Source: Lepidodermella squamata (taxonomy: Eukaryota > Gastrotricha). Taken from it: a DNA stretch of 64,000 bases. This document shows, piece after piece, positions 37,112-49,299 of this stretch (position 1 is the stretch's first letter; the number at the start of each line of letters is the position of its first letter). Under the pieces are notes generated by a model. That model searched no databases and was not told the origin of the DNA. It was given only the letters and a program-made list of their open reading frames with translations. The stretch is from positions 3,286,001-3,350,000 of the forward strand of contig JBLDXI010000009.1 of the NCBI GenBank assembly GCA_047495785.1. Reading direction: 5' to 3'. The position numbers were made by a program, and so were the translations under genes.

Positions 37112-40100
37112 CATAGACACCAAGGCTACTTAGTTTAAGCCAGCCGGTTGTCCCCGGAGGAGAGGGTGGCGGGACGCCTTTCGACGGCGGGACAAAAACT
37201 GGTAAACCAGAAGCTGGCGCATTGGGATTGAAGTCCTCTTTTTTAGCGAAACGATGATATGCGTGGCCCAGTTCAGGTACAAAGCTCAATTTTCTTCTAG
37301 CGAATTGTGACATCTCAAGCTCTTCAGTGAGAACGTAGGATTGTCGCCTGAGTGCTAGAGAGACTTTCCGGGACCCAGAAGATGTCACCCTATCACCTTT
37401 CTTCTTTCGATAGACACAATAAGCAATCGATCCCGCGATTATTGCTAAGAATAGCATTCCGCCGGCTATTATGAGAGCGAAAACCCAAATTTTGAACTGA
37501 GTCCCTAGAATCGTAATGGAGTCAGAGCTGCTAATTGCGGAAGAGGTCGTTGTTTTCACTGTTGTCGTAGCCACAACTGCTTGAGTGGTCGCGACCGTTG
37601 TTGTCTGGGCTGTTAGGAGAGAGATATCAGATGCCGTCACTGAAGACGCATCTGGGTCTGATGCACGAATCGCTGAGTTGATCGAAGATACCCTACAAAA
37701 ATGTGGACGAATGAACTCTGTTGAGTGAAATCAAAGAGACGTACCCATCGGTCGAAGAGGCTAATGTTAATGTTGTTGAAGCATCTACTGCTAGGGATGA
37801 ATCAGCTAACCGCTTTCGTCTCTGCAAATTTCATTCAAAATTTGAGCAATTCCAGGAAGGAAGACCTCACCCCTGATGTAGTAGAACAGATATTCGATGA
37901 GCTTCGAACCAGGTAAAGTCCGAAGCAGAACTTGTTTGCAATAGAATTGAAGTAAGGATTCACCAAGTTCACGCCGCTTGGATCGAGAAATGTTCCATTA
38001 AAAGTATCAGACCTTCAATCAATAATCAAGCGTAATGAGTCTTATAAGCATCTTTAATTCAACTCACCAAGTTCTACCCGGGCAGCACTTGGAGTAGGAA
38101 TCATTCTTCAAGCAGAGGCTATTTATCGAATTCCAGAAACTTGTTTTAAGGATAGTGGCTATGTAACTGTTGAAAATAGCCTGGGTAATGACCTTCGTTC
38201 CAAAGCAAATCTGAACGCCGTAGGTTTTAGCGTCTGAATCATCTGAATATCGAGGTAAATCAAAGGAGATCGTGCAGCCATAGATAACTTACAAGCACAC
38301 TGAGTCGTAGTATCGCAATTCTGCTCTGTTTTAGCCCAATTTATTGGGCAAGATGTTCCATTCAGAGCATCGCAAATCTGCGTCACATTTTTCGTTCCTA
38401 ATCCACCTTAAAAGTAATGTTACCGTATGAAATATGTCATCAGCTATATCGAGAAAACTGTACATGTTGTGCCGCATTGTGCGTTGGACGTCGTATTCCA
38501 TCCATAGCAGTCTTTGCCATTGAAGAGATATCCGGGCGGACAGATGCAAACGTTATTTACGTTACTCGAGTTCGTGCACGTTGCCTGATAACCGCACGAC
38601 GAGCAAGTTGAGGTGCTGATGTTTAACGCTTCATTCAAACATGAATTTTAGGCATTTGGAGGGCGGATATTCACAAAGGAGGCTTTTACCTCGACACCGT
38701 GGTTGAATTTGGCCGATAGACCAGTATTCCGGGCAGTTCAGACAAACCGAATTAGAGTCGCAGTAGGTCGAACTGTTTTTGCCGCAGATTTCTCCTGCTG
38801 TGACCAGCCTTTCCATAGTGGCTGAGATAGTGAAAAGTGAAATATATCAGCAAATTTCAACTGCTTTTACTTACTATTGATGCATGCCTCTCCGTAGACC
38901 AACTTCGTGGCTGAATTCGTCATTTCCAGATCCCATTCGATGGTGAATTTCAAAGATCCCGAGCAGCTGCACAAGGCTGTCTGGGCATCACAGTAGCCGC
39001 TGTAGCAATCGGAGCCGCTTGCACAAGGTCCCGAGCCATATCCTGAATTAGAAATTGATAAATCAAGATGGTTGATTGCAGATGGGGCTCACTGATTTTT
39101 ACAGTTGCCGAAAGGCCTGAAGCGCCACAAATGCCTTTAGTGCAAGCCATAGGTTTCTGGAGCAGGTTATCCCAGGTAGAAACAGACGTGCAAGAGGTTG
39201 TGGAGTTCGTAGTGCAAGCTGAATACTGCGGCGTCCCTTTCATTCTCATCGAGCTGGTAGTTGATGTTGCAGTACAAGTAGATTGGGTAGTTGCGATCGT
39301 AACAACCGCATTTGCCTGGACAGTATTTGCCAAAGGTGTGGCTGAATTAACTGCACCAGCCACGGCATTCATCACTGTGGCACTTTGTGATCCCACAGCC
39401 TGAGTATTTACGCCTGTTGCTGAGACAGTTATTTGATTCACAACTGTAACAGTAACTGATGGTATCCCTGCAACGGGGGTCGTTGCTGTTGGAATGGTTT
39501 GCGTTGCAACATTGGGAAGGTTAGTCGCTATATTTTGAGTCGTTTGCCCAGAGATTAATGAGTTCGTGGTTACCGACGGAGCTATTGTTGTTTGACTCAA
39601 GGTTGCCACATTGATAGCAGTGACTTGCTGAATCAGGCCAGCGGTAGACTGGCTTCCACCGGCATTAGTAGCTGTTATCGTAGATTGGGTAGTCTGCACG
39701 GTTGTAGGTGTCAGAGATGCGGCATGCGATGTCAGCACCGTAGTTGTCTGAGCGACTGCAGCAGTCGTGGTCGCGACGGCTAAAGCTGTCGATGTTTGAG
39801 AAGATGAAGTCGATGATATTCCCGATGACTGAGAGGTGCTGCTGGCCGATGGGGTCGAAGCAGACGTCGATAAAGTCGTTGTAGAAGCCTCGGCACTCGC
39901 CGATGTCGTCGAGGTGGACACCGTCGACGACCTTGATAATGTTGTGGATGTTGAAGTTGTAGTCAATGGATTAGTAGTGCTAGTTGTTGTTGAAGCCTGA
40001 GAAGTTGACGAAATTGAAACCGATGCTGATGGCGTCGCAGTGGTTGAAGTTGTCGTTGCTGGATTCGTGGTTGTCGTTGGCGCTGTAGCAGATGTCGTAG

Positions 40101-41007
40101 AGGTGGTTGAAGTTGCTGGCGTTGTCGTAGTAGTTGCTGTCGAAGCCGAAGAGGTCGAAGTTGTAGCTGCAGTCGAGGTTGACGTTGATGCCGCCGTTGA
40201 GGTTGTAGTGGTTGTAGTCGAGGTCGAGCTGGTAGAAGGGATCGATGTAGTAGTTGAAGAGCTTGAAGTAGACGGTGTAGTTGTAGTATCAGTTGAAGTA
40301 GCTGGTGTAGAGGTGGATGTTGTGGTCGAGGTCGAAGTCGAAGTCGAAGGAGCTGATGTTGTAGAAGTCGTAGTCGTTGGTGCCTCAGTTGTTGTCGTTG
40401 TCGAAGTAGATGTCGAAGTCGAAGGCGTAGTTGTGGTGGAGGTCGTCGTAGTCGGAGTAGTTGTAGAGGTTGTAGTAGAAGTTGAAGTCGAAGTCGAAGG
40501 TGTTGACGTTGTTGTAGACGTGGTAGATGTTGAAGTTGGTTGCTCAGTAGTTGTTGTCGACGACGTCGTGGACGGCGTAGTTGTCGTCGATGTCGTCGTG
40601 GTTGGCGTAGTCGTGGACGTTGATGTTGAGGTGGAAGTTGAAGTCGAGGGGGTCGACGTTGTTGTTGATGTCGTGGAGGTTGTTGAAGTCGTAGTCGTTG
40701 GCGCCTCAGTTGTTGTCGTAGTTGTTGTCGTTGTCGACGTTGAAGTAGACGGGGTCGACGTAGAAGTCGAAGTCGATGGCGTAGTAGTTGTCGAGGTCGT
40801 CGTAGTTGGTGTAGTGGTAGATGTTGCCGTAGAAGTTGAAGTCGACGTTGAAGTTGAAGTCGTTGTAGTCGTGGTAGCGGGTTTAGTTGTAGTTTGGCCG
40901 CTCGTGCCATGTAAAAAAACGCCTGTTTAAAGTATAATTTCAAAGGTTGGGATGATCTGACTCCAAGAAAACTTACACAGAGTGCAAAGAATGTGAATTA
41001 AGTTCAT
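37101..41007 (-). CDS. Array receptor F: mucin-type membrane protein with transposon-truncated tail
   Basis: Ten exons (41007-40977, 40922-39093, 39042-38875, 38821-38690, 38628-38464, 38406-38293, 38242-38068, 38012-37871, 37821-37745, 37692-37101) join to 1141 residues. The signal peptide MNLIHILCTLCVFLHG is split by the first intron. Exon 2 encodes about 600 residues of Thr/Ser/Pro/Ala, a heavy O-glycosylation target. A Cys hinge, EB-like (GSDCYSGYCD), Cys (CLNCPEYW), EGF-like, degenerate TSP1-like (GLGTKNVTQIC), CCPGRTW, GRRKRL cleavage, SDPDASS, ITILGTQFKIW, helix and tail follow. The tail carries ARRKLSF and NPNAPASGLPV. The stop TAG is the first three bases of the hAT element, so the tail is about 29 codons shorter than the ancestral one. 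A distal polyadenylation site must be used, or one inside the element. Confidence 0.87.
40030..40920. repeat. Low-complexity mucin-coding tract of gene F
   Basis: Nearly 900 bases made almost only of GTNGAN-type triplets on the plus strand, which encode Thr and Ser on the minus strand. The tract creates long false frames on both strands, including a Val/Glu-rich one on the plus strand. Confidence 0.85.
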
Positions 41008-41393
41008 AGTAGGCGATGATGAAAATCAGTTTATCAGTACATCAGTGATTTTGAAATCTGCATTATCCATCTGTGATCATGATTAATAAATCACGCGTAT
41101 ATCTGATTATGCGAAGTTGATTTTCTGATCCCTGGAGCTTACAGTGCGGCTAAGTGCGACGTTCCACCCTCGGTGTGAAAATGTTTCGCTGTAATGAAAT
41201 GGGTTTGCTTTAATTTTTTTCTGGAGTGTTTCCAATGTTTGACGCGTTGGAACAATCGAAACATTTGCTCCATGGTAACTCTAGTCATGTCGGTAAATAT
41301 TATCAAACACAGCTTTAATTTCTAATTATTCAAGCCAGTTCGAATCGGGTGGTTTTATTCGATAACGAACGACATAATACATAATAAAGTAGT

Positions 41394-42566
41394 TCATACA
41401 AATTGCTGAGACTCTCGTCGGCTTTCAGCTAGAGTAAATGCATATGGGTGTTTTTTGAAAGAAGCCTGGGCGTTTTGGTTGGAGTACATGTTGAACTTCT
41501 GCATGTCTTCTTGCAGCCAGTCTTTATTCTCGAACATAAGGTTCGCTTTCGAAATCACAGGTAAGCCAGCAGCCGGGGCATTCGGATTCTTTATCCTCAC
41601 CAGACGCGGGGACGGGTTAGGGGAATGAGTCACACTCCCACTCTCTACCGGAAAGTTGAGAATACGACGAACATGGTCGTTCGAAAATTGCTCGCTGATA
41701 TCCCCAATTCTCGGGGAAGCATTAGCCGGAGTGGGTGTTTGTGTCTTGCAAAGCTCGTAACTTCTTGTAGTCGCAACTTTCCGAAGCTTTCGCTGGTGGC
41801 GCCAGATAACGTAACCGATAAGGACGAATATAGCAAGGAAAGCCACGCTCAGGATGACTGCAACAGCGAGAAGCCACTTTTTCACCTCAATCCCATCGAT
41901 TGTTATAAAGGAATCGTCAGTTGTGGCTGCAGTAACTGTAGTGACAGATTTAGCAGTTGTGCTCGTTGCGGTTGTATTAGAGCTCGATGCAGTTGCGTTT
42001 ACCTGGCTAGCCGTTGAACTTACATTGGCAGATCCGATAGTGCTTGAAGCGACAACTGTAGTTGTGTCAGATGAGAGTCCATCAACCGTGGTGATGCTTT
42101 GGGTGTTTGGATCAATTCTAGTTGTTTGGGAATCTTGCACGGAGGATGGCTCCTGCGTAACAGCTGAGCCGAGTTCACTCGTCGTGGTCATGCCTTGGGT
42201 AACAGGGTTAGTCGTAGTTGTTTGAGAATCTAGAACGGAGGATGGCGACTGCGTAACTGTTGAGCCTGGCGTACCCTGGTCGGCGGAGGTAGTCGATTCT
42301 CCATTGGCAGTTGATGAAGTCTCCCCGCCTAGTGATGTACCCCCAGCAGTGGACGAAATGTCTCCGCCTAAGGATGTACCCACGGTAGCTGTCGTAGCCG
42401 CGGATGAAGCAGAGCTATCAGTGGGCTGATTTTGAATTGTTGTAGGCTCTGAAGTTTGACTGAATGCGCATGATATCGCTGTAAAATTAGACTAGAGAAA
42501 TTGAAAAAAACCAATTCAGATCTTTTTACCTGAAATGATGAGGATCACTACTTTGAAATAATGCAT
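41394..42566 (-). CDS. Array receptor G: mucin stalk, helix and tail only
   Basis: Two exons (42566-42530, 42478-41394) join to 373 residues. The signal peptide is MHYFKVVILIISAISCAFSQ. The ectodomain of about 145 residues is Ser/Thr/Gly-rich with imperfect repeats (GTSLGGDISSTAGGTSLGG, and two DSQTT-containing units), and has no cysteine module at all. The juxtamembrane signature SFITIDGIEVKKW, a helix and a tail with VRRILNF and NPNAPAAGLPV follow. The tail is most like that of F, so G appears to be an F relative that lost all modules between mucin and membrane. The polybasic cleavage site is missing. AATAAA lies at 41354-41359 (minus). Confidence 0.87.
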
Positions 42567-42916
42567 CGCGATAGGTCAATTTTCCAAAAATTGTTGCAAA
42601 AATGAGGGTCTTTTGTCTATTATTATATGAAAAAATCTGCGAACTCCACAATTAATAATTGATGATAATGGGTGCTGTTTCATTCAATTAAAATGGCTGC
42701 GTTGGAATATTCTGACGTTCTTGATCCTACGCTAACACCTGGAAACGTCTGTTTCAATCGATTAATTGGATTGAATTGCGTGGTTACATGACGAATTTAC
42801 TGAAAAACTGGAGTAGTTCACTACATAATTATGTATTCGAAAAATCATTAAATCATACAAAACAACATAAAAGTTTAACAGTTATCAGCTTTCAGCCAGT
42901 CTGTTGTGTCAATTAT

Positions 42917-45804
42917 TTAATACTGCGGTTGCAGTCGATTGATATCAGCGGTATAACCGGTGTAAATTTGTTGAGATTTAATTGCGAATGCTGCGTTCGG
43001 GTTTATTCCAGGCAGCGGCATATTCTTTGGCATTGGCGGTACAGGGTACTGATCATTGTATGTTGGCGCTTCAAAAGCTGGGTGATGCATAGCACTGCCA
43101 TGAACCTGCGAGAACTCCAGGCGCCGCCTTGCACTATCGGTCAATCCCTCCCGAGGAATCATCACATTTTGCTGGTGATGATTGATATTGTTGAATCTCG
43201 CGTCAACCTTCGCAAGTTGTTTCTGCCGATAGATACAATAACCAACAATTGCAATGATCGCAATGCAGACGATCGGAAGAGTTATTGCGACAGCGATAAC
43301 CCAGACCTTAACAGCTGTACCGCCAATTATGATGTAGCTTCCATCGTTACTCGATGAAGACGAAACTTTCGTTGTGGCGGCTGTTGCTGCTGCTGCAGTG
43401 GTTGTTGTGGTAGCAGCTGCTGTAGTCGTATCAACAACTGCTACAGCAGAAACGCCTGAAGCGCCGGGATCTGAAACATAAGTCTGATATCATCGCTGTA
43501 AAACATAATCGCATAATATCAACCTGTTGCTTGGATAGCCTGGGTAATTGCTGTTGACCTGATGAAAGATGATTATTAAAATAATGACCTTAATATTCGA
43601 AAATCTTACGCCTGCGATGACGATACTAAAGCTTGGACATCCGACTGCGATAAGGCTGTTGTATCCGTGGCTGCTCGCCTCTTTCGCCCAGTTGTGGAGA
43701 TGTTCCCACACAAGTCATTTGTAACCTTGGGAGTAAGCATCAAACCGAAGCAGAATTTCCCATCGCTTGATTTGTATGGGTTCGAAAAGGTCATGCCAGT
43801 TTCGTCGAGATAGCTCCCTTTCACACTAGCCGACCACGTTTTCCCAGGGCAGCATTTAGTGTAACTATCATTTGTCAAACACTGGGTGTTGATTGCCGTG
43901 GCTAAACTCGACTTGAGAGAGCTCGAGACGCTGGTCGTGAAGATGTCCTCAGTGATAACTTCCGTCAAAAAACAAACATCGACCGAATATTTTTTGATAG
44001 TGTCATTAACTGATTAAAAGTGAAATTGTTATTCATCTATACTATCGAGCAAAGTCAAGAATTACATGGGCAGCGGACACCAGTGTCACAAGTCTCAGCC
44101 GATTTAGACATTGAAGTCGGGCACGTCACCGTTACATTGGTAGGTGCATCGCATTTCTGGGTTAATGCACGAACCCCTCGTCCACCTAAAATGTTTTCAA
44201 GCCGTTAAAATTAAGTTAATTCTGAATTAGGGAACATGTTACAAGTTGCGTTGCAAGCAGGAGACCGAGTTGCATTCCAACCGTAACAGTCCTTGCCATT
44301 CGTGTGGAGAAGGTAGCCATCGGGGCATGCACAGGTCGAAACACTGCCGGAATCATCAGAAACTAAAGTTGCCTGATACCCACACGTGAACGTTGTTGCT
44401 TGGGTTGTGGTGTTCGATGAAGCTCTGGTCGGGAATTTGATTGCTGCAATCAAATAGAGGTTAAATTTGAGGGGAAAATGGATGTATCTAAAAATTACCT
44501 CTGCATACTGCTGGAACCGTAGATATGGTTAAATGTTCGGGGCATTTCATGCATACTGACTTGGAGTCGCAGTATGCATTCAACGACTCACCACAGTACT
44601 CACCACTGGCAACAATCTTCTGATATGTTACTAGAATAGAAATGCTAAAAAAAAGTTTTGAATTCAAGCCGTTGTCCTTACTATTAAGGCATTTCTCTCC
44701 GTAAACAAGCCTTGAAAAGTTACCACTTAATTTCAACTCCCAAGTGGTAGCAACTTGAAGATCCGCTGGACATACGCACATTGTATTAGTGCAGAGGCCT
44801 GTGAAGCAATCTGAATTCTTTGTGCAAGCAACGCCAAACCCTAAAATTATAGCTATAGTATTAGACGAATCAACCTGAGCGAAAGATCTTACGCTTTGTG
44901 GCGGTAGTGATGGTTTGAGCCGCTGTAAAGCGAAATTTGGCTTTTGCTACGTACAGTTCAACCTTAAAAGGCACAACTTACCGGTTAACGCCGAATCGCA
45001 GAGATCTTTTGTGCATTTCATCGATGAAATCAGATAGGGGTCGAATAATTTGACTGATTTGCAATTCGAAGGTGTGGTACTAGCTGTGCTTGCTCCCGAA
45101 TTAGTGGCTTTAGTCTGGGTGGCACTGTTGCTTGCCCCCGAGTTTGCGGCTTCAGTCTGAGCGACATTGGCACTAGCAGTCCGGGAAGTTGTAGCGACGT
45201 TCGAGGCTTGGGTAGCTGCCGCAGCACCTGCTTGAGTAACTTTGGTGGTAGATTGAGAATTCGATGCTGTAGTACCCCCTGCAGTACCCCCTGCGGTACC
45301 TCCTGCGGTAGTCCCTACGGCTGCCGACCCACCAGTCGCTCCAATATTGAGCGAGCCAGCGGATTGGGTAGCACTTTGGGTGACTCCTGCAGAGTTAGAG
45401 CTGGCTTGAACAGAAGATTGTTGGCTGGCCGACTTGGTTGTCGGAGGTCCAGTCTGTGTAGAAGGGGCCGCTGCCGCCGTCGCGGGAGGGGATGTAGCTG
45501 GGGGCGCAGCTGTAGCAGGCGGAGCTCCGGTTGCTGCTGCTGGAGAAGTTGCGGGTGGAGCTGCAGTAGCTGGTGGAGCTGATGCTGTTGCTGCTGGAGA
45601 GGTTGCAGGGGGAGCAGCAGTTCCACCCCCGGAAAGTCTAGTTGTTGATTGAGTAGCGGTTGTTTGTGCTAAGCATTCATAGCTAAGGATCAAAACTTCA
45701 GCAAAACAATAGCGGATTTAGAGTCTCAATACATTAAAATGGCCGTATTTATTACCTAATATCAGCAAAATTGGGCAGCACCTTCCCACAAAGGCTGTTG
45801 GCAT
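42917..45804 (-). CDS. Array receptor H: mucin plus Cys-module membrane protein
   Basis: The start is a 49-base exon (45804-45756, MPTAFVGRCCPILLIL) joined to 45695, which continues VLILSYECLAQTTATQ. It sits in a different frame from the longer open frame at 45752-45991. A mucin of roughly 200 residues rich in Ala, Thr, Pro, Ser and Gly follows. Then come a Cys hinge, Cys (CMKCPEHL), EGF-like (CACPDGYLLHTNGKDCYGW), TSP1-like, CCPGKTW, GRKRRA cleavage, SDPGAS, SYIIIGGTAVKVW, a helix, and a tail with ARRRLEF and LPGINPNAAFA. Helix and tail share an exon. Internal exon borders were only partly traced, and the full length is roughly 750 residues. Family membership is clear from each module. Confidence 0.8.
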
Positions 45805-46070
45805 GATTGGGTAAATGAAAAGATTGAACCTGATATTCCTTACAAATTTTCGAAACAAACTGATTCAAAGAGACATGCGAAGAATCAACAGTGTAAAAAC
45901 ATCCATTAAGCTGAGTGCTGAAAACTCTTGGGACTGAAAACACATTTGGTTCCTGGTAGTGTTTTATTGAAACACCAATCAAACAAATCATCCATTAAAA
46001 AATTAAATTTTAACTACTACTCGTATCGAAGCACAGCGTTGAATGTTTTTTTCTGGGCGTGGAGCTTGGC

Positions 46071-48783
46071 TCAGAAGTGCGGCGCATCTGCCGCACCGTA
46101 CCCATAATTCATGTGTTGGTTATAAGGGTCGTTATTAGTATGATTGTAGATCCCGCTATCCAGTGAACCAGGATATGGGCTGTCGTTTGCATGTAAAGAA
46201 AAGTAAGCTGCATACGCGGCCTCTTCCTCAGCCGTCATAGCAGCTGTTCCAGGTTGATGAATCGGCTCGGGCGGGTAATGAGGAATATTTGCATGATTTG
46301 CGTGACTCGCGTGATTCGCGTGAACTATAGGTTGATTGGTCATTTCGTACTGGTTATTGAACAACTGGTTAACCGGGACAACTGATGCTCTCCTTTGTAC
46401 AGTTTCATGCATACGAACTTCGCTGATAGGTGTTGGGGCTACTTGAGGCTTAACTTTAGGAGAAGGTTTCCTTGCCTCTTTTTTAGCGGCTGCTTTCTTG
46501 CCCTGCTTTTTGCACAGATAGACGCCGATTCCGATTGCTAAGCCTGTTATAAGAAGCGGTAAAATAATCCCAACCGCTAACAGCCAGCCTTGAATGCATG
46601 AATCGCCGAGTGTCACCCAGGAAGATGGGCATCCTGTTTGAGACCCACCTGCAGAACTTTCGGAACCCGAGCTTGCAGTGGTATCGGCGTGCGTAACTGA
46701 TGCTGATGTAGTAGCCGTGGTGGTAGTTGTTGCAAGTCCAAAAGAGCTCGAAGAAACCGAAGCTGCGGGATCAGCTTGCTGAACGGCTGAAGTTATCGAT
46801 GAAACACTAAGGAAAACACGTGTTTTGCGTCATAATTCAGCAAAATACAGCAAACTTACACTGAATTTGACTGAACTATGGTCAGCAATGATGATTGATC
46901 GATCGCTACATAGGATGCGGCTCGCTTTTTCCTAGCCTTCGTCGTTGAGTTGCTATCACTGGCGGATGCACAAAGGGCATTGGTAGTGTTAGCTTTCGGG
47001 AGAAGTCCGACACAGAATTTTGAGCCGTCTTTGTAAGGATTGAGAAGCTGAACTTCAGAGGAATAAATAAATGTCCCAGACACGCTTGATGACCACGATT
47101 TCCCGGGGCAACATAATGCGAAGGTGCTGTTCTCAGTACGGCATTTCGTATTCAGAGCATTGGCAATACAAGATTTCATCGGGGTTGAAACAACCTTGTT
47201 GAAAAGTGATACTGTAAGAACTTGCGAGGTGAAGCACAAGTCAACGGCGTATTTTGTTGTTTCAGCATCATCTTAAAAACGGGGGGTCGTAAAATCAATG
47301 CGTTATTGATTTGGAGGGCTCTTACATGGACATCTCCCTTTATCGCAGTCTTGAACTACGACTTTTGCAGAATCTTGGCATGGCCCACCAACAGGATCAC
47401 ATATCTGAGTTACTTGCTGTGTTCCATAACCACCTTTTAAAGGACAATTATTCAGCTTTCATCTCTCAAAAAAATGAACATTTACATGTAACGCTGCAAG
47501 TTCCGAGGCTTGAAGTTTTCCAGGCTATAGCGTAATCAATGCAAAGTTTGATAACTTGCCAATCAAATGTGTCCTTACCGTAACAATCTTTGCCATTCGT
47601 TTGAAGCTGGTAGCCAGCTGGGCATGTGCAAATCGGCATTCCGGCAACGACATTACAGGTAGCCAGGTATCCGCAGGTGCAATTAACTTTGCTGCTAGAC
47701 GAGGAACTTGGGAATTTTATAGCTGGACACAAAAATGATGTCAAGGCTGAGTAAAATCTTTCAGTATGTTACTTTGACAAGTCGCATCGACATCTGTTTT
47801 ACTCCAATATTCGGGGCATTTCATTGAAATTGTTGTTGAGTCACATATTGAAGAAGGTGGGTCGTAGTAGAAGTCCAAACTGCTCTGGCCTACGGAAGCT
47901 ACCTTTGTAGATAAAGCTGGGCATAAAATCGAGGGTAATTTCTATTTAGGTTCAAGCGGAAAAAGCACTTACGAATGCATACTTCATCGTACAAAATGCC
48001 GATTGGATTGCTGGTTTCATCAAACTGCCAAGCTATGACGTATTTCGAGCAAGAGGCGCATGCACAAGAGCCTGATTTGCAATAACCCGTGTAGCAATCA
48101 GAGTCATAGGTACAGTTTTGACCATATCCTAGGGAGAACAAATTCAGGGAAAAATTTTGGGAATTTTGAGGGAGATTACTTTGAGAATTTGTCGAAGTTG
48201 AGTTAGTCGCATTAACAGGGAGGCAAACTCCCATAGTGCATGTCATGGCACTTGCTAAAACTGAGCCATATGCGACAGAAACTGAAGCGCAATATTCCCC
48301 CGAATTGCCACATGAATTATTAGCACCAAGAGTACAAGGCCGAACGCCACTTGCTGTAAAACCTCGATATTTAACAAAATGTCTCTGAATTAGAGTCGCC
48401 TACTCAAATTTGCTGAACTCCAGTATGGGCTTGATGAAGCGTTGCACCGTGCTCGATAGTCATCGGGATCAGGTGCTATAAAGTTCGACGATGTCATAGC
48501 ATATTCGGATAACTCCCTGGTTAGAAGTTCTTACCTGTAGTAGTGACCACTGCAGTCGTTGTTGTTAGAGCAACAGTAGTGTTATCTAAAAAATGTAACA
48601 AAATTGCGGCTGCTTTTGATAAAAGGCTTCAACCAAACCTGATGTAGTAGCGTTTGTCGGATTCTGGCAACATCCTGCATATCTGGTTTACGCAATAGAA
48701 TATCAAAAAAGAAGCAACTAACCGATTTCGATAAGCAATAGTAGCCCGAAGGCTGTGACGAATTCTCTTGTCAAATTACCCAT
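46071..48783 (-). CDS. Array receptor I: short Thr-rich segment plus Cys modules
   Basis: The start at 48783 gives MGNLTREFVTAFGLLLLIEIG, a signal peptide split from a very short exon and a short Thr-rich exon (NTTVALTTTTAVVTTT). The Cys hinge (CTLGANNSCG to CTMGVCLPV), EB-like module (CTYDSDCYTGYCKSG), EGF-like (CTCPAGYQLQTNGKDCYG), TSP1-like and CCPGKSW domains follow, then KARKKRAAS cleavage, QQADPAASV, a helix (GWLLAVGIILPLLITG) and a tail. The tail has a HANHASHANHANIPH repeat and the block EEEAAYAAYFSLHA, shared in form with J and K. It is roughly 650 residues. Central exon borders were not all fixed. H lies 266 bases downstream. Confidence 0.8.
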
Positions 48784-49299
48784 ATCGAACGGGCCATAAT
48801 TTTTCGAGTGTATCCGTGTGTGTTTAATTCTCCGCATTGTGTTCTAATTGAGAACACAATTTCTGGTGTGTGCGCTTATGCCGATCGAACATCGATCGCA
48901 GCCGACACAATTGTAATCTTCTTGAAAGTGCAATGGATTTATCAATCATTCATAATGCTGTTTCCCCTAAATTATTCGCGCCATCAAGTCTGTAGCATCG
49001 GTTGCGTGGTTCGACCCCATCAAACTGTTTAAAGTAACCAAAACATTAATCATTCTCGCCGCGCCCTATCCAATTTTCGCCAATTTGTTCTAACACCTAG
49101 CGATCGACGTCAAACTATTTATACACAGCGCAATGTACTTCAAGTAATATTATTCTCACAGCTGGCTTGCTACCTAGTGAACTGGCAAAATTCAACCATT
49201 GCGTCATCGCTTGACTAGGAAAAAAGCACATCACAACGTTTATTTCAAGCTTTCGAAGCATAATAACACAGATAGAAAATAGTTGTAGCTATGGAAAAG
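48784..49299. other. Intergenic region between I and J
   Basis: 516 bases with no supported gene. It contains the J polyadenylation signal at 49239-49244. A GGTTCGACCCC stretch near 49009 resembles a tRNA T-arm, but no cloverleaf surrounds it. Confidence 0.5.

Noticed and set aside
40040-40930. Long plus-strand Val/Glu/Asp-rich frame, and a Leu/Arg/Gln-rich minus frame at 39963-40943
   Set aside because: Both are shadows of the Thr/Ser mucin exon of gene F, whose true frame joins in phase to the signal peptide exon and gives a 1141-residue product.
45752-45991. 79-codon frame starting MICLIGVSIKHYQ as first exon of H
   Set aside because: Its donor phase does not fit the mucin exon. An ATG at 45804 in another frame gives a proper signal peptide that joins in phase.
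48994-49020. tRNA-like T-arm sequence GGTTCGACCCC
   Set aside because: No A box, acceptor stem or anticodon arm can be folded around it.
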